Part shown: positions 10,920 to 21,580 of the stretch, in pieces
How positions within the stretch are numbered: position 1 is the stretch's first letter
How the letters are laid out: each line of letters starts with the position of its first letter
DNA from: Piliocolobus tephrosceles
Lineage: Eukaryota > Chordata > Mammalia > Primates > Cercopithecidae
Direction: 5' to 3'
Length of the DNA stretch: 64,000 nt
Assembly: GCF_002776525.5 (NCBI RefSeq)
Contig: NC_045438.1
Span: 149,274,095 to 149,338,094 of the forward strand
The notes under the pieces: generated by a model
Told to the model about the DNA's origin: nothing
What the model saw: the letters and a program-made list of their open reading frames with translations, nothing else
Databases searched by the model: none
Position numbers and translations under genes: made by a program

Positions 10920-11345
10920 AAAAATAATTTCAACTTTCAGTTTAGCAGATGTATGTGCAGGCTTGTTATATGAGTATATTGTGTGACACCGGGGTTTGGG
11001 GGAACAAACGGTCTCATCACTCACGTAGTGAACACAGTACCCAATAGGTAGTTTTTCAGCTGCTGTCCCCATCTCTCTCCACCATCCCCCACCGGTGTAG
11101 TCACTGGTGTTTATTGTTTTCGTCTTTATGTCCATGTGTATCCAATGTTTAGCTCCCACTTATAAGTGAGAACATGCGATATTTGGATTTTTTCTTCCTG
11201 TGTTAATTTGCTTAGGATAATGGCCTCCATCTGAATCCATACTGCTAGAAATGATATAATTTCATTCTAATTTATGGCTGTGCAGCATTCTATATACGTA
11301 CCACATTTTCTTTATCCAATCCATTGTTGGTGGGCAAGCATCAGA
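10920..11345 (-). mobile_element. L1 3' end (L1PB/L1PA-like), reverse strand
   Basis: Read on the plus strand, the blocks 'gatgtatgtgcaggcttgtta', 'gtacccaataggtag', 'tagctcccacttataagtgag', 'gaacatgcgatatttgg' and 'accacattttctttatcc' are the reverse complement of an L1 3' UTR plus the last part of ORF2. It is 5'-truncated to about 430 bp and ends just before the poly(T) of the adjacent AluY. Confidence 0.85.
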
Positions 11346-11367
11346 GTATTTCTTTTTTCTTTTTGTC

Positions 11368-11673
11368 TTTTTTTTTTTTTTTTTTTTTTTGAGATGGAGT
11401 CTCGCTCTGTCGCCCAGGCTGGAGTGCAGTGGCGCCATCTCGGCTCACTGCAAGCTCTGCCTCCTGGGTTCACGCCATTCTCCTGCCTCAGCCTCCCAAG
11501 TAGCTGGGACTACAGGTGCCCACCACCACGCCCGGCTAATTTTGTTTGTATTTTTAGTAGTGATGGGGTTTCACTGTATCAGCCAGGATGATCTGGATCT
11601 TCTGACCTTGTGATCCACCCGCCTCGGCCTCCCAAAGTTCTGGGATTATAGGCGTGAGCCACTGTGCCCGGCC
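11368..11673 (-). mobile_element. AluY SINE, reverse
   Basis: A 23-base T run (the A tail on the other strand) leads into GAGATGGAGTCTCGCTCTG, with both Alu arms intact to GTGCCCGGCC. AluY-type features are seen ('ctgcaagctctgcctcctgg', 'gccaggatgatctggatctt'). Its 5' end abuts the T run of an older AluJ, so it inserted at or in that tail. Plus-strand frames at 11274-11613 are Alu-derived. Confidence 0.93.
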
Positions 11674-11970
11674 TTTTTTTTTTTTTTTTTTTTTAGATGA
11701 GGTCTAGCTTTGTCACCCAGGCAAGAGTCCAGTGGCACAATCACAGCCCACTGCAGCCTTGACTTCTGGGCTCAGATGATGTTCCTACCTCAGGTTCCTG
11801 AGTAGCTGGGACTACAGGCATGTACCACCACTCCTGGCTAAATTTTTTGAACTTCTGTATGGGCAGGGTTTTGCCATGTTGCCCAGACTGGTCCCAATCT
11901 TATGGGCTCAAGTGATCCACCCACCTTAGCCTCCCAAAGGGATTATAGGCATAAGCCACTGTGCCCAGGC
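11674..11970 (-). mobile_element. AluJ SINE, reverse
   Basis: T run, then AGATGAGGTCTAGCTTTGTC and two diverged Alu arms ending GCCACTGTGCCCAGGC. Diagnostic old-Alu features include 'cagccttgacttctgggctc' and 'gttttgccatgttgcccag'. It is clearly more diverged than the abutting AluY. Confidence 0.92.
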
Positions 11971-11974
11971 ATAT

Positions 11975-12690
11975 TTTTGAAAAGTGCTATTTTTGAAAAA
12001 TGACAGTACCACGTGTTGGCCAGAATGCAGAGCAACTGGAATTCTCGTATGTTGTACAAAATTGTACAAACACCTTGAGAAACAGTTCAGCAGTTTCTCA
12101 GTGAGTTAATTAACCAATATGCATTTATTATATGACCAAAAAACCCATTTAAAGATGTTTATCAAAGAGAGATAGAAATAGATGTTTACACATAAACCAA
12201 TGCGTGAATATTCACAGCAACTTTTCTTCATAGACAAAAAAACGGGAAGCAACCCAGATGTCCCTCAGATGGTGAGTGGATAGGTAGACAAATTATGGCA
12301 TATCCATACAATGGAATAATATTTTGCAACAACAAAAAACCAAACATTCATGCAGTAACTCAGGTGAATATCAAAAGCACAGTGCTAAGTAAGGAAATTA
12401 GACTCAAATGCACAATATAATTCTGTTTATTTGACATCCAATAAAAGACAAAGCTATAAGGACAGAAAACTCAGTGGCTGTCCAGTAGAATGAGGTTAGA
12501 GTGAGGACTGACTACAAAGGGGCCTTAAAAATTTTTTTGGAGTGATGGAAATATTTTATATCTTTATTATGGTGATGACTAAATGATGTCATTTATTTGA
12601 AAAACCCATAGAATTTTATTTACCTAAAAAAAAGCAACTTGTACTGTATATAAGTTATACCTAATGAAATGAAGGAAACAAAATATCAAT
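11975..12690 (+). mobile_element. ancient L1M, ORF2 3' end and 3' UTR
   Basis: The blocks 'tgttggccagaatgcagagc', 'ggaagcaacccagatgtccc', 'ggcatatccatacaatggaat', 'aattagactcaaatgcac' and 'tcagtggctgtccagtag' are in the order of an L1M ORF2 C-terminus plus 3' UTR. All frames are broken. It is followed directly by the 5' end of L1 copy B. Confidence 0.8.
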
Positions 12691-12724
12691 ATACTACTTT
12701 GCTATTTAAAAAAAATTATATAGT

Positions 12725-14085
12725 AAGTGTAGAGAGAGAAGGCACTGAGACTGGATGGAGGGAAGACAGGAAGCGGGGCTGATGGGGGAGAAAGCTGACA
12801 AACCTGCTTGGGGTTACTGCACACAGGGACTTGTTCCTGGCCCCCAGTGGCTCCTGGGTAATGGGTTTGTTGAACTGGCAAGGAGCAACCTGCTCCTGCC
12901 ACAGGCCTCTGGAACCCTGGCAGGAGGAGATCCCTTAACCACCACGGATACTCTTGTTGGCATGGAGAGCAGCTTAGAAAAGTGGTAGGGGCAGCAAGCC
13001 AGCTGACATGAAGCCCAGAGGTTCAGTGAGGGAGCATCTATAGCAGAGCATGGCCAGAGATGGCCATCTCCCTAGGCTCAACTTGGTCCCACAGGAGACT
13101 TTAGCATTAGTGAATCTGTTGGACCTGAACTCTTTGTTCTTGCCCAGCAGATAGGGGCTGGTCCAACCTGAGCACCGTTTGGTCTGCTGGCTTCTCACAG
13201 GTCCCCAGCCTGGCTGTGCATGTTTGCAGGACAGTTTTGGATACCCTGGGAACCTACACGATAGCTTCCACTCTGGCAGATAGCTTCCACTCTGGCAGAC
13301 CAAGATTGACTGGTGTAGAGCTCCAGTGGGGTGGCCCCTGCAACCACGCACCAGGCCACAGGCCCCCTCTCCATACTGAAGCTTCTGCCTGGGACCAAGG
13401 AAACTTTCCACATTGCTTTGCGGGAGCATTTCTGCAGGCAGGTTTTGCATTCCTTGCCCTGACAGCAAGCAGGAGTGAAGTCTGCCCCACCTCTCCCTGC
13501 CAACCACCATTGCTGATAAAGCCTTGACAGGCACAGAGTCAGCTAGCCTCGCCCCAGCCAGTGCCCTGCCCTTGCGCTAACACTGTGCAGTGAACAGCAG
13601 ATACTCCACTGCCCCAAGCAACCACTCCTGCTTGTGGGGCACAGAAAAAGCATCCAGACCTGCAGTCACCAGTGTCCTGTCTACAAGCCAACACCACCTC
13701 CAGTATGACCATGCACACAGTCACCAGGAGGAGCTCCCTCAACTCCCACCTAGCTGAGTGACCTCCACCAGTGTGGTGAATGCCTGCAGGGAGGCAGGTA
13801 CCCTGGCACCCACTAGCACTCTAATGCAGCTGATGCTGTGAGGATGAATTCCACTGTCACTGCACTACAAAATGCTTTGTCTGACACTGCCCTATGGGAG
13901 AGTAGTGACCAGTGGTCCAGAAGCACCTTGGACCTGCCAGAAAAGTGGATTTCTAACCTCAAGGAGCCAGAGAACAAAGTCACAGCCAAATACAAGTCCC
14001 TCAGATTTAGAGCATGCAGCCCAGAAGTTGGGAGCTGCATGTTGGCCCCCTAAAATCTTCCAGAAATGAAGCCATTTGGCTGAAT
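12725..14085 (+). promoter_or_regulatory. L1 5' UTR (internal promoter region) of copy B
   Basis: A GC-rich region in an AT-rich window, with blocks shared with copy A. It contains a perfect 19-bp tandem duplication at 13261-13298. The longest open frame in the window (186 codons, minus strand 12974-13534) is here. It overlaps several other frames and reflects composition, not a gene. Presumed ancestral L1 promoter; no evidence of present activity. Confidence 0.7.
13261..13298. repeat. 19-bp perfect tandem duplication
   Basis: Two identical copies of ATAGCTTCCACTCTGGCAG at 13261-13279 and 13280-13298 inside the L1 5' UTR. Identity suggests a recent slippage or duplication event compared with the age of the host L1. 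Confidence 0.95.
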
Positions 14086-14167
14086 CCACTTTATAACATA
14101 ATCAAACCCTGAAGGTCATCAAATAAAATAAAAGAAAAAAAAATCCAAATGTCAGCAAACTCAAAGA

Positions 14168-15180
14168 TTGAAGGTAGATACACTCATAAACATAAGAAAG
14201 AATCAGTGCAAGAACCCTGACAACTCAAAAAGCCAGAGTGACCTCTTTCCTTCAAATGACCACATCACCTCTCCAGCAAGGGTTCTAAACCAGGTTGAGA
14301 TGGCTGAAATAGAATTCAGAATATGGAGAGGAGCAATTGAGCTACAGAAGTACTCAATCCAAGCCAGCTAAAAACCAATCCAAGCAAGCTAAAACTTATG
14401 ATAAAACAATGCATGAGCTGACAGATAAAATAGACAGCATAGAAAAGAACATAACTGACCTGATAGAGCTGGAAAAATCACACTACAAAAATTTTAAAAT
14501 GCATTTACAAGTATTAATAGTGGAATAGACCAAATGGAGGAAAGAATCTCAGAGCTTGAAGATTCCCTTTCTGAAATAAGACAGCCAGGCAAGAACAGGA
14601 AAACAAGAATGAAAAGGAACAAATAAAACCTCTGAAAAATACAGGATTTTGTAAAGAGACCAAATCTACAACTCACTGGTGTCCCTGAAAGAGTTGGGGA
14701 GAATGGAACCAACTTGGAAAACATATTTCAGGATATCACTTCTCCAACCTAGAGAGGCCAACATTCAAATTCAGGAAATACAGAGAAACCTAGTAAGATA
14801 ACTCATGAGAGGATTATCCCCAAGATACATAATCATCAGGTTCTCCAAGGTCGAAGTGAAATAAAAAATCTTAAAGGCAGCTTGAGAGAAAGGTCAAGTC
14901 ACCTACAAAGGAAAGTGCATCAGACTAACAGTGGAACTCTCAGTAGAAACCCTACAAGCCAAAGAGATTGGGGCCAACATACAATATTCTTAAAGAGAAG
15001 AATTTGCAACCCAGAATTTCATATCCAGTCAAACTAAGCTTCATAATGAAGGAGAAATAAGATCCCTTTCAGACAAGCAAATGACGAGGGAATTTGTTAC
15101 CACCAGACCTGCCTTATAAAAGTTCCTGAAGGAAGCACTAAATATGGAAAAAAAAGACCATTCATCACTGACTACTACAA
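14168..15180 (+). pseudogene. L1 ORF1 pseudogene (copy B)
   Basis: Broken open pieces at 14168-14371 and 14337-14528 include VEMAEIEFRIWRGAIELQ and MHELTDKIDSIEKNITDLIE, the coiled-coil region of L1 ORF1p. Downstream blocks ('ataatcatcaggttctccaagg', read in parts, and 'tttcagacaagcaaatgacg', 'ttcctgaaggaagcactaaa') match the RRM and C-terminal domain. Stops and frameshifts are frequent. It normally encodes the RNA-binding trimeric chaperone of the L1 RNP; this copy cannot. Confidence 0.8.
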
Positions 15181-15259
15181 AAACACACCAAAGTACACAG
15201 ACCAGTGACACTATAAAGCAATCACTAAACAACTGTGAAAAAATCCAGCTAATATCATA

Positions 15260-15995
15260 ATGACAGGATCAATCCATACATGTCAATACTAACCTTGAAT
15301 GTAAATAGGCTACATGCCCCAATAAGAGACATAAAGTTGCATGTTGGATAAAGAACCAAGACCCATTCATATGGTGCCTTCAAGAGATGCATCTCACATG
15401 CAATGGCACACATAGGTTCAAAATAAAGGGATGGAGCAAAATCTACAAAATAAATGGAAAACAGAAAAAACAGAGGTTGCAATTCTAGTTTCAGACAAGA
15501 CAGACTTTAAAACAACAAAGATAAAAAAGACAAAGAAGGGCATTACATAATGGTAAAGGGTTCAATTCAAGAAGGCCTACCTATCCTAAATATGTATGCA
15601 CCCAACACAGGAGCACTCAGATTCATAAAGCAAGATCTTAGAGACTTTCAAAGAGACTTAGACTGCTCCACAATACTAATAGGAGATTTTAACACCCCAC
15701 TGACAATATTAGACAGATCATTAAGACAGAAAATTGACAAAGATATTCAGGACCTGAACTCAGCACTGGATCAAATGGACTTGATAGACATCTACTAAAC
15801 TCTCTACCCCAAAACAACAGAATATACATTCTCCTCATCACCACGTGGCACATACTTTGATCACATGATTATAAATAAAACACTCCTTAGCAAATGCAAA
15901 AGAACTGACATCATAACAAACAATCTCTTGGACAACAGTGTAATGAAATTAAGAATCAAGACTAATAAATTCACTCCTAGCCATACAATTACATG
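15260..15995 (+). pseudogene. L1 ORF2 pseudogene, endonuclease part (copy B)
   Basis: The start codon context ATAATGACAGGATC at about 15257-15270 matches the L1 ORF2 start. An 82-codon open piece (15550-15798) carries the endonuclease segment ILIGDFNTPLT, with the GDFN motif of APE-type nucleases, then LNSALDQMDLIDIY. Stops occur upstream and right after (IY then stop). The frame is cut at 15996-16000 by the MaLR provirus and resumes at 18144. Confidence 0.85.
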
Positions 15996-16000
15996 GAAAT
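15996..16000 (+). repeat. MaLR target-site duplication, left copy (GAAAT)
   Basis: GAAAT here is repeated exactly at 18144-18148, right after the second LTR. The L1 ORF2 sequence reads continuously if one copy and the provirus are removed. Confidence 0.95.
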
Positions 16001-16362
16001 CAATATGGTTTGGCAGTGTCCCCACCCAAATCTCATTTTGAATTATAGCTACCATAATCCCCACATGTTGTGGAAGGGACCTGGTGGGAGATAATTGAAT
16101 CATGGGGGTGGTTTCCCCCATACTGTTCTCATAATAGTGAATAAGTTTAATGAGATCTGATGGTTTTATAAGGGGTTTTCCCTTTCACTTTGCTGTCATC
16201 CTCTCTTGGCTGCTACCATGTAATACACGACTTTCATCTTCTGCCATGATTGTAAGGCCTCCCCAGCCATGTGGAACTGTGAGTTCATTAAACCTCTTTT
16301 TCTTTATAAATTACTCAGTCTCATGTATGCCTTTATCAGCAGTGTGAAAACAGACTAATACA
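16001..16362 (+). repeat. MaLR 5' LTR
   Basis: 362 bp. The first two bases have mutated from the canonical TG to CA (CAATATGGTTTGG). The blocks 'cccaccc aaatctca', 'gagataattgaatcatggg' and 'tctttataaattactcag' are typical, and it ends ACTAATACA. It is homologous to 17785-18143. Confidence 0.93.
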
Positions 16363-17784
16363 GTAAATTCGTATCAATAGAGGGGGGCACTGCTGCAAAG
16401 ATACCCAAAAATGTAGAAGTGACTTTGGAATTGGGTAACAGGCAGAGGTTACAACAGTTTGGAGGGCTCAGAAGATAGAAAAATGTGGAAAAGTTTGGAA
16501 CTTCCTAGAATTGTTGAATGGCTTTGACTAAAATACTGATAGTGATATGGATAACCAGGTTCAGGCTGAGGTGGTCTCAGATAGGTATGAGGAACTTCTT
16601 GGGAACTGGAGTAAAGGTTACTCTTGCTATACAAAGAGACTGGTGACATTTTGCCCCTGCCCTAGAGAAATGTAGAACTTTGAACTTGAGAGAAATAATT
16701 TAGGGTATCTGTTGGAAGAAATTTCTAAGTAGCCAAGTGAGCAAGAGGAAGCAGAGCATGAAAAGTTTGAAAAAATTTGCAGCCCAATGATGTGATAGAA
16801 AAGAAAACCCCATATTCTGGGGAGAAATTCATGCTGGCTGCAGAAATGTGTATAAGTAATGAGAAGCCAAATGTTAATTGTCAAGACAATGGGGAAAATG
16901 TCTCCAGGGCATGTCAGAGGCCTTCATGGCAGCCCTTCCCATCATGGGCCCAGAGGCATAGGAGGGAAAAATGGGCTATGGCTTCAGAGGGTGCAAGCCC
17001 AAAGCCTTGGGAGCTTCCAGGTGGTGTTGAGCCTGTGGGTGCACAGAAACCAAGAATTGAGGTTTGGGAACCTCCACCTAGATTTTAGAGGACGTATGAA
17101 AATGCCTGGATGTCCAGGCAGAAGTTTGTTACAGGGATGGGGCCCTTAAAGATAACCTCTCCTAGGGCAGTGCAGAAGGGACATGTGGGGTTGAACCCCC
17201 ACACAGAGTCTCCACTGGGGCACTAGAGAGTGGAGCTGTGAGAAGAGAGCTACTATCCTCCAGCCCCCAGAATGGTAGATCTACCAACAGTTTGAACCAT
17301 GTGCCTGGAAAAGTTGCAGACACTCAACACCAGTCTATGAAAGCAGCCAGGAGGGAGGCTGTACCTTGCAAAGTTACAGGGGTGGAGCTGCCCAAGATCA
17401 TGAGGTCCCACCTCTTGCAGCAACCGTGACCTGTATGTGAGACACAGAGCCAAAGGAGATCACCTTGGAACTTTAACATTTGACTATGTCGATGAATTTT
17501 GGACTTGTATGGGGCTTTTAGCTCCTTCATTTTGGCCACTTTCCCCCATTTGAAATGGGTGTATTTATCCAACACCTGTACCCCAATTATGTTTAGGAAG
17601 TAACTAACTTGCTTTTGATTTTATAGGCTCATAGGTGGAAGGGACTTGCCTTGTCTCAGATGAGACTTTGGACTGTGGACTTTGAGTTAATGCTGAAATG
17701 AGTTAAGATTTGGAGAACTGTTGGGAAGGCATGATTCGTTTTGACATGTGAAGACATGAGATTTGGGAGGGTCAAGTGGTGGAA

Positions 17785-18143
17785 TGATATGATTTGGCTG
17801 TGTTCTCACCTGAATCTCATCTTGAATTGTAGCCCACATAATTCCCACATGTTATGGGAGGGACCTGGTTGGGAGATAATTGAATAATGGGAGTGGTTTC
17901 CCACATATTGTTCTCATGGTAGTGAATAAGTCTCATGAGATCTGATTTATAAGGGGTTTCCCCTTTCACTTGGCTCTCATTCTCTATTTCCTGCTGCCAT
18001 GTAAGATGTAACTTTCACCTTCTGCCATGATTGTAAGGCCTTCCCAGCCATGTGGAACTGTGAGTCCATGAAACCTCTTTTTCTTTATAAATTACCCAGT
18101 CTTGGGTATGTCTTTATGGGCAGCATGAAAACAGACTAATACA
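17785..18143 (+). repeat. MaLR 3' LTR
   Basis: 359 bp, with canonical start TGATATGATTTGGCTGTG and end ACTAATACA. Compared with the 5' LTR it has several substitutions and small indels, including loss of a few bases after AGATCTGA near 17940. GAAAT target duplication follows. Confidence 0.94.
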
Positions 18144-19530
18144 GAAATCAAACAAGCTGCTCCTGAATAACTTTTGGGTAAATAATAAAATTAAGGTGGA
18201 AATCAAGAAGTTCTTCAAAACTAAGGGCAACAAAGATACAGCATATGAGAATCTCTAGGAGACAGCTATGTCAGTGTTAAGTGGGAAATGTATAGCGCTA
18301 AATACCTACATTGAAAAGTTAGAAAGATCTCAAATTAACAACCTAGTATCACAACTAAAAGAACTACACAACCAAGCACAAACAGATCCCAAAGCTAGCA
18401 AAAGATGAGAAATAATCAAAAATAAAGCTGAATTGAAGGAGACTGAGAATCAAAAAAACATACAAGAGATCAACAAATGCAGGAGATGTTCTTTTAAAAA
18501 AATTACTAAAATAGATAGATCACTAGCTAGACTGAAAAAGAAGGAAATAAAAGATTTTAAAGTAAACACACTCAGAAGTGATAAAAAGGATATGATCACT
18601 GACCTCACAGAAATACAAAACAACCATCACATAATATTATAAACAACTCTATGTACATATACTAGAAAATCTAGAAGAAATTGATAAATTCCTGGACTTA
18701 CACACCCTCCAAAGACTGAACCAGGAAAAAATTTAATCCCTGAAGATACCAATAATGAGCTCTGAAATTGAGTCAGTAGTAAAGACCCTGCCAAGAAAAA
18801 ATGCCCTGGACCAGATGGATTCACAGCCAAATTCCACCAGATGTACAAAGAAGAGCTGATACCATTCCTGCTGAAACTATTCCAAAAAAATGAGAAGGAG
18901 GAACTCCTCCCTAACGGATTCTATGAGGCCAGCATCAGCCTGATACCAAAACCTGACAGAGACACAACAAAAAAGAAAACTACAGATTGATATCCTTGAG
19001 GAACATCAATGTAAAAATACTTAACAAAATATTCGCAGACTGAATTCAGTAGCACATCAAAAAGCTTATCCACCATGATCAAGTAGGCTGTATTCGTGGA
19101 TTATAAGGTTGATTCAGAATATCCACCTTAATAAATGTGATTCATCATGTAAACAGAACTAAAGACACCACATGATTATTTCAATAGATGCAGAAAAGGC
19201 TTTCAATAAAATTCAAAACCGCTTTATTGTAAAATTTCTCAATAAACTAGCTGTTAAAAGAACATATCTCAAAATAATAAGAGCCATCTATGGCAAACCC
19301 ACAGCCAATATCATATGGAATGGGCAAAAGCTGGAAGCATTCCTTTTGAAAACTGGCAAAAGATGAGGATGCCCTCTCTCACCACTCCAATTTAACCTAG
19401 TATTGGAAGTCCTGGCCAGGGAAATCAGGCAACAGAAAGAAATAAAGAAAGAAACAGAAAGAAATAAAGAAAGAGAAAGAAATAAAGGGCATCCAGGTAG
19501 GAAGAAAGAAAGCCAAACTTTGCAGATGGT
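18144..19530 (+). pseudogene. L1 ORF2 pseudogene, reverse transcriptase part (copy B)
   Basis: Sequence resumes at the duplicated GAAAT with 'caaacaagctgctcctgaat'. Open pieces: 18433-18642 and 19172-19366, the latter with MIISIDAEKAFNKIQN (RT motif A region) and IIRAIYGKPTANIIWNGQKL. Motif C reads F-A-D-G at 19519-19530 instead of FADD, so a catalytic aspartate is lost. Several stops occur, for example before GCPLSP. RT activity is impossible. Confidence 0.88.
19432..19489 (+). repeat. GAAA/AAATAAAG microsatellite-like expansion inside L1 ORF2
   Basis: Imperfect repeats of CAGAAAGAAATAAAG and GAAAGAAA. The normal L1 sequence at this point has a single 'cagaaagaaataaagggcat', so the array arose by local expansion within the L1 copy. 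Confidence 0.85.
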
Positions 19531-21346
19531 GTGATACTATATGTAGAAAACCCCATAACATTAGCACAAAAGCTCCTTAAGCTGATAAACAACTCCAGCA
19601 AAGTCTCAGGATGCAAAATCAATGTGCAAAACTCACTGGCATTCCTATACACCAAGCCATAAGTCAACTCAGGAACACAATCCCAGTCAAAATAGTCCCC
19701 TGCAAAAAATACTAAGGAATACAGCTAACCAAGGAAAACTAGAAAAAACAGTTTCAAAATTCATATAGAACCAAAAAAGAGCCCAAATATCCAGGGCAAT
19801 TCTAAGCAAAAAGAGCAAAGCTGGAAGCATCATGCTACCCAGCTTCAAACTGTATTACAGGGCTACAGGAACCAAAACAGCATGGTACTGGTGCAAAAGC
19901 AAACACATAGACCAATGGAACAGACAAGAGAACCCAGCAGTAATGCTGCACATCTACAACTATCTGATCTTCAACAAACCTGACAAAAACAAGCAATGCA
20001 GAAGGATTCTCTATTCAATAAATGGTGCTAGGATAACTGGTTAGCCATATGCAGAAGATTGCAACTGGACTCCTTTCCTTACACTATATATTAAAACTAA
20101 CTCAAGGTGGATTAAAGACTTAAATGTAAAACCTGCAACTATCAAAACCCTGGAAAACAACCTAGACAATACCATTCTGAACATACGAGTAGGCAAAGAT
20201 TTAATGATGAAGAAACCAAAAGAAATTCCAACAAAGGCAAAAACTGACAAATGGGATCTAATTAAACTAAGGAGCTGCTGTACAGCAAAGGGAACTGTTA
20301 ACAGAATGAATAGGCAAACTACAGAATGAGAGAAAAATTTTGCAAATTATGCATCTCACAAAGGTCTAACATCCAGTATCTATAAAGAACTTAAACAGAT
20401 TTACAAAGACAAGCAAACAAACAACCCCATTAAAAAGTAGGCAAAGGACATGAACAGATACTTCTCAAAAGAAGACATATATGGGGCCAACAATCATGAA
20501 AAAAACCTCAGCATCACGGATCATTAGACCAAAGCAAATCATCAAAACCACAAGGAGATACCTCTGACACCAGTCAGAAGGACTTTTTTTTTTTTTTTTT
20601 TTTTGAGATGAAGTCTCACTCTTGTTGCCCAGTCTGGAGTGCAATGGCATGATCTAAGCTCATTGCAACCTCTGCCCCCCAGGTTCAAGGGATTCTCCTG
20701 CCTCAGCCTCCCGAGTAACTGGGATTACAGGGGCCCGCCACCACATCCAGCTAATTTTTGTATTTTTACTAGAGATGGGGTTTCACCATGTTGGTCAGGC
20801 TGGTCTCGAGCTCCTGACCTCGTGGTTTGCCTGTCTTGGCCTCCCAAAGTGCTGGGATTATAGGCATGAGCCACTGCACCCAGCCCAGAATGACTCTTAT
20901 TTAAAAAGTAAAAAAATAAGAGATGAGGTGAGGTTGTAGATAAAAACTTTTATACACTGTTAGTAAGAGTGTAAATTAGTCCAGTCATTGTGGAAGACAG
21001 TGTGGCAGTTCCTCAGAGACCTAAAACAGAAATACCATTCGACTCTTCAATCCCATTACTTGGTGTATACCCAAAGAAATATAAATAATTCTAGTATAAA
21101 GACACATGCACACATACGTTCATTGCAGCACTATTCACAATAGCAAAAACATGGAATAAATCTAAATGCCCATAAATGGTAGACTTGATAAAGAAAATAT
21201 GGTACATATACTCCATGAAATACTATGCAGCCATAAAAAAGATCATTTCCTTTGCAGAAACATGGGTGGAGCTGGAGGCCATTATCCTTAGCAAACTAAT
21301 ACAGGAAAAGAAAACCAAATATCGCATGTTTTCACTTGTAAGCAGG
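19531..21346 (+). pseudogene. L1 ORF2 pseudogene, C-terminal part (copy B)
   Basis: Recognisable pieces include LPSFKLYYRATGTKTAWYW (19832-20044) with QWNRQENPAVMLHIYNYLIF, and KKIWYIYSMKYYAAIKK (21176 onward), the end of L1 ORF2p. A stretch of roughly 200 bp normally found between the 'aatacagctaacc' block and the 'ttcatatagaacc' block is missing near 19733. The cysteine-rich part is split by an AluS at 20585-20885. Confidence 0.83.
20585..20885 (-). mobile_element. AluS SINE, reverse, nested in L1 copy B
   Basis: T run then GAGATGAAGTCTCACTCTTG, two full arms, ending GCCACTGCACCCAGCC. A target duplication CAGAAGGACT (20575-20584) / CAGAATGACT (20886-20895) has one mismatch. AluS features include 'tcttgttgcccag' and 'catgttggtcaggctgg'. 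It postdates the host L1. Confidence 0.93.
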
Positions 21347-21580
21347 AGCCAAAAGATGAGAACACATGGACACATAGAGGGGAACAACACACACTGGGGC
21401 TTACATGAGGGTAGGGGGTGGGAAGAGGGAGAGATTCAGGAAAAATAACTGGTGGATATTAGACTTAATACCTGGATGATGAAATAATCTTTACAACAAA
21501 TCCTTATGACACAAGTTTACCTGTATAACAAACCTGCACATATATCCCTGAACTTAAGATAAAAGTTAAATAGAAAAATA
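21347..21580 (+). other. L1 3' UTR of copy B
   Basis: It includes 'gaacaacacacactggggc', 'ttaatacctggatgatg' and the final 'aacttaagataaaagtt' with an A-rich tail. The natural ORF2 stop has been lost, so a frame runs on to 21448 in this UTR; that extension is not meaningful. Confidence 0.75.

Larger units (their letters stand above)
16001..18143 (+). mobile_element. complete MaLR provirus (THE1/MST-type) nested in L1 ORF2
   Basis: A 2143-bp unit: LTR 16001-16362, internal region 16363-17784, LTR 17785-18143, flanked by a perfect 5-bp GAAAT duplication. The internal region has the typical MaLR sequence (for example 'acatgagatttgggagggtc' and 'cataggtggaagggacttgc' near its 3' end) and a purine-rich stretch before the second LTR. 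MaLRs are non-autonomous ERVL-related elements. No polymerase gene is present, and the longest frames are about 100 codons with no recognised domain. By eye the LTRs differ at roughly 13-16% of sites, indicating a primate-age insertion. Confidence 0.93.
12725..21580 (+). mobile_element. near full-length L1PB/L1MA-like LINE-1 fossil (copy B), interrupted
   Basis: 5' UTR, ORF1, ORF2 and 3' UTR occur in the correct order on one strand. Removing the MaLR provirus with one target copy (2148 bp) and the AluS with one target copy (about 311 bp) leaves about 6.4 kb, the usual full length for this group. ORF2 shows a missing piece near 19733 (by comparison with L1 organisation). The 3' UTR ('acttaatacctggatgatg', 'aataatctttacaacaaatcc', 'cctgcacatatatccctg', AATAAAATAC tail) fits L1PB. 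All frames carry stops, so it is dead. The nested MaLR proves it predates that provirus. Confidence 0.88.

Noticed and set aside
11274..11613. Peptides with repeated WDYR / SPRLE wording (also at 3563-3818, 20639-20863, 39977-40292)
   Set aside because: These are well-known translations of Alu sequence, not genes.
12974..13534. Longest open frame in the window (186 codons, minus strand)
   Set aside because: It lies antisense in the GC-rich L1 5' UTR, with competing frames on both strands and no domain. Composition explains it.
16777..17453. Open frames inside the MaLR provirus as candidate retroviral genes
   Set aside because: They are short, overlapping and show no gag, protease or polymerase motif. 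MaLRs are non-autonomous.
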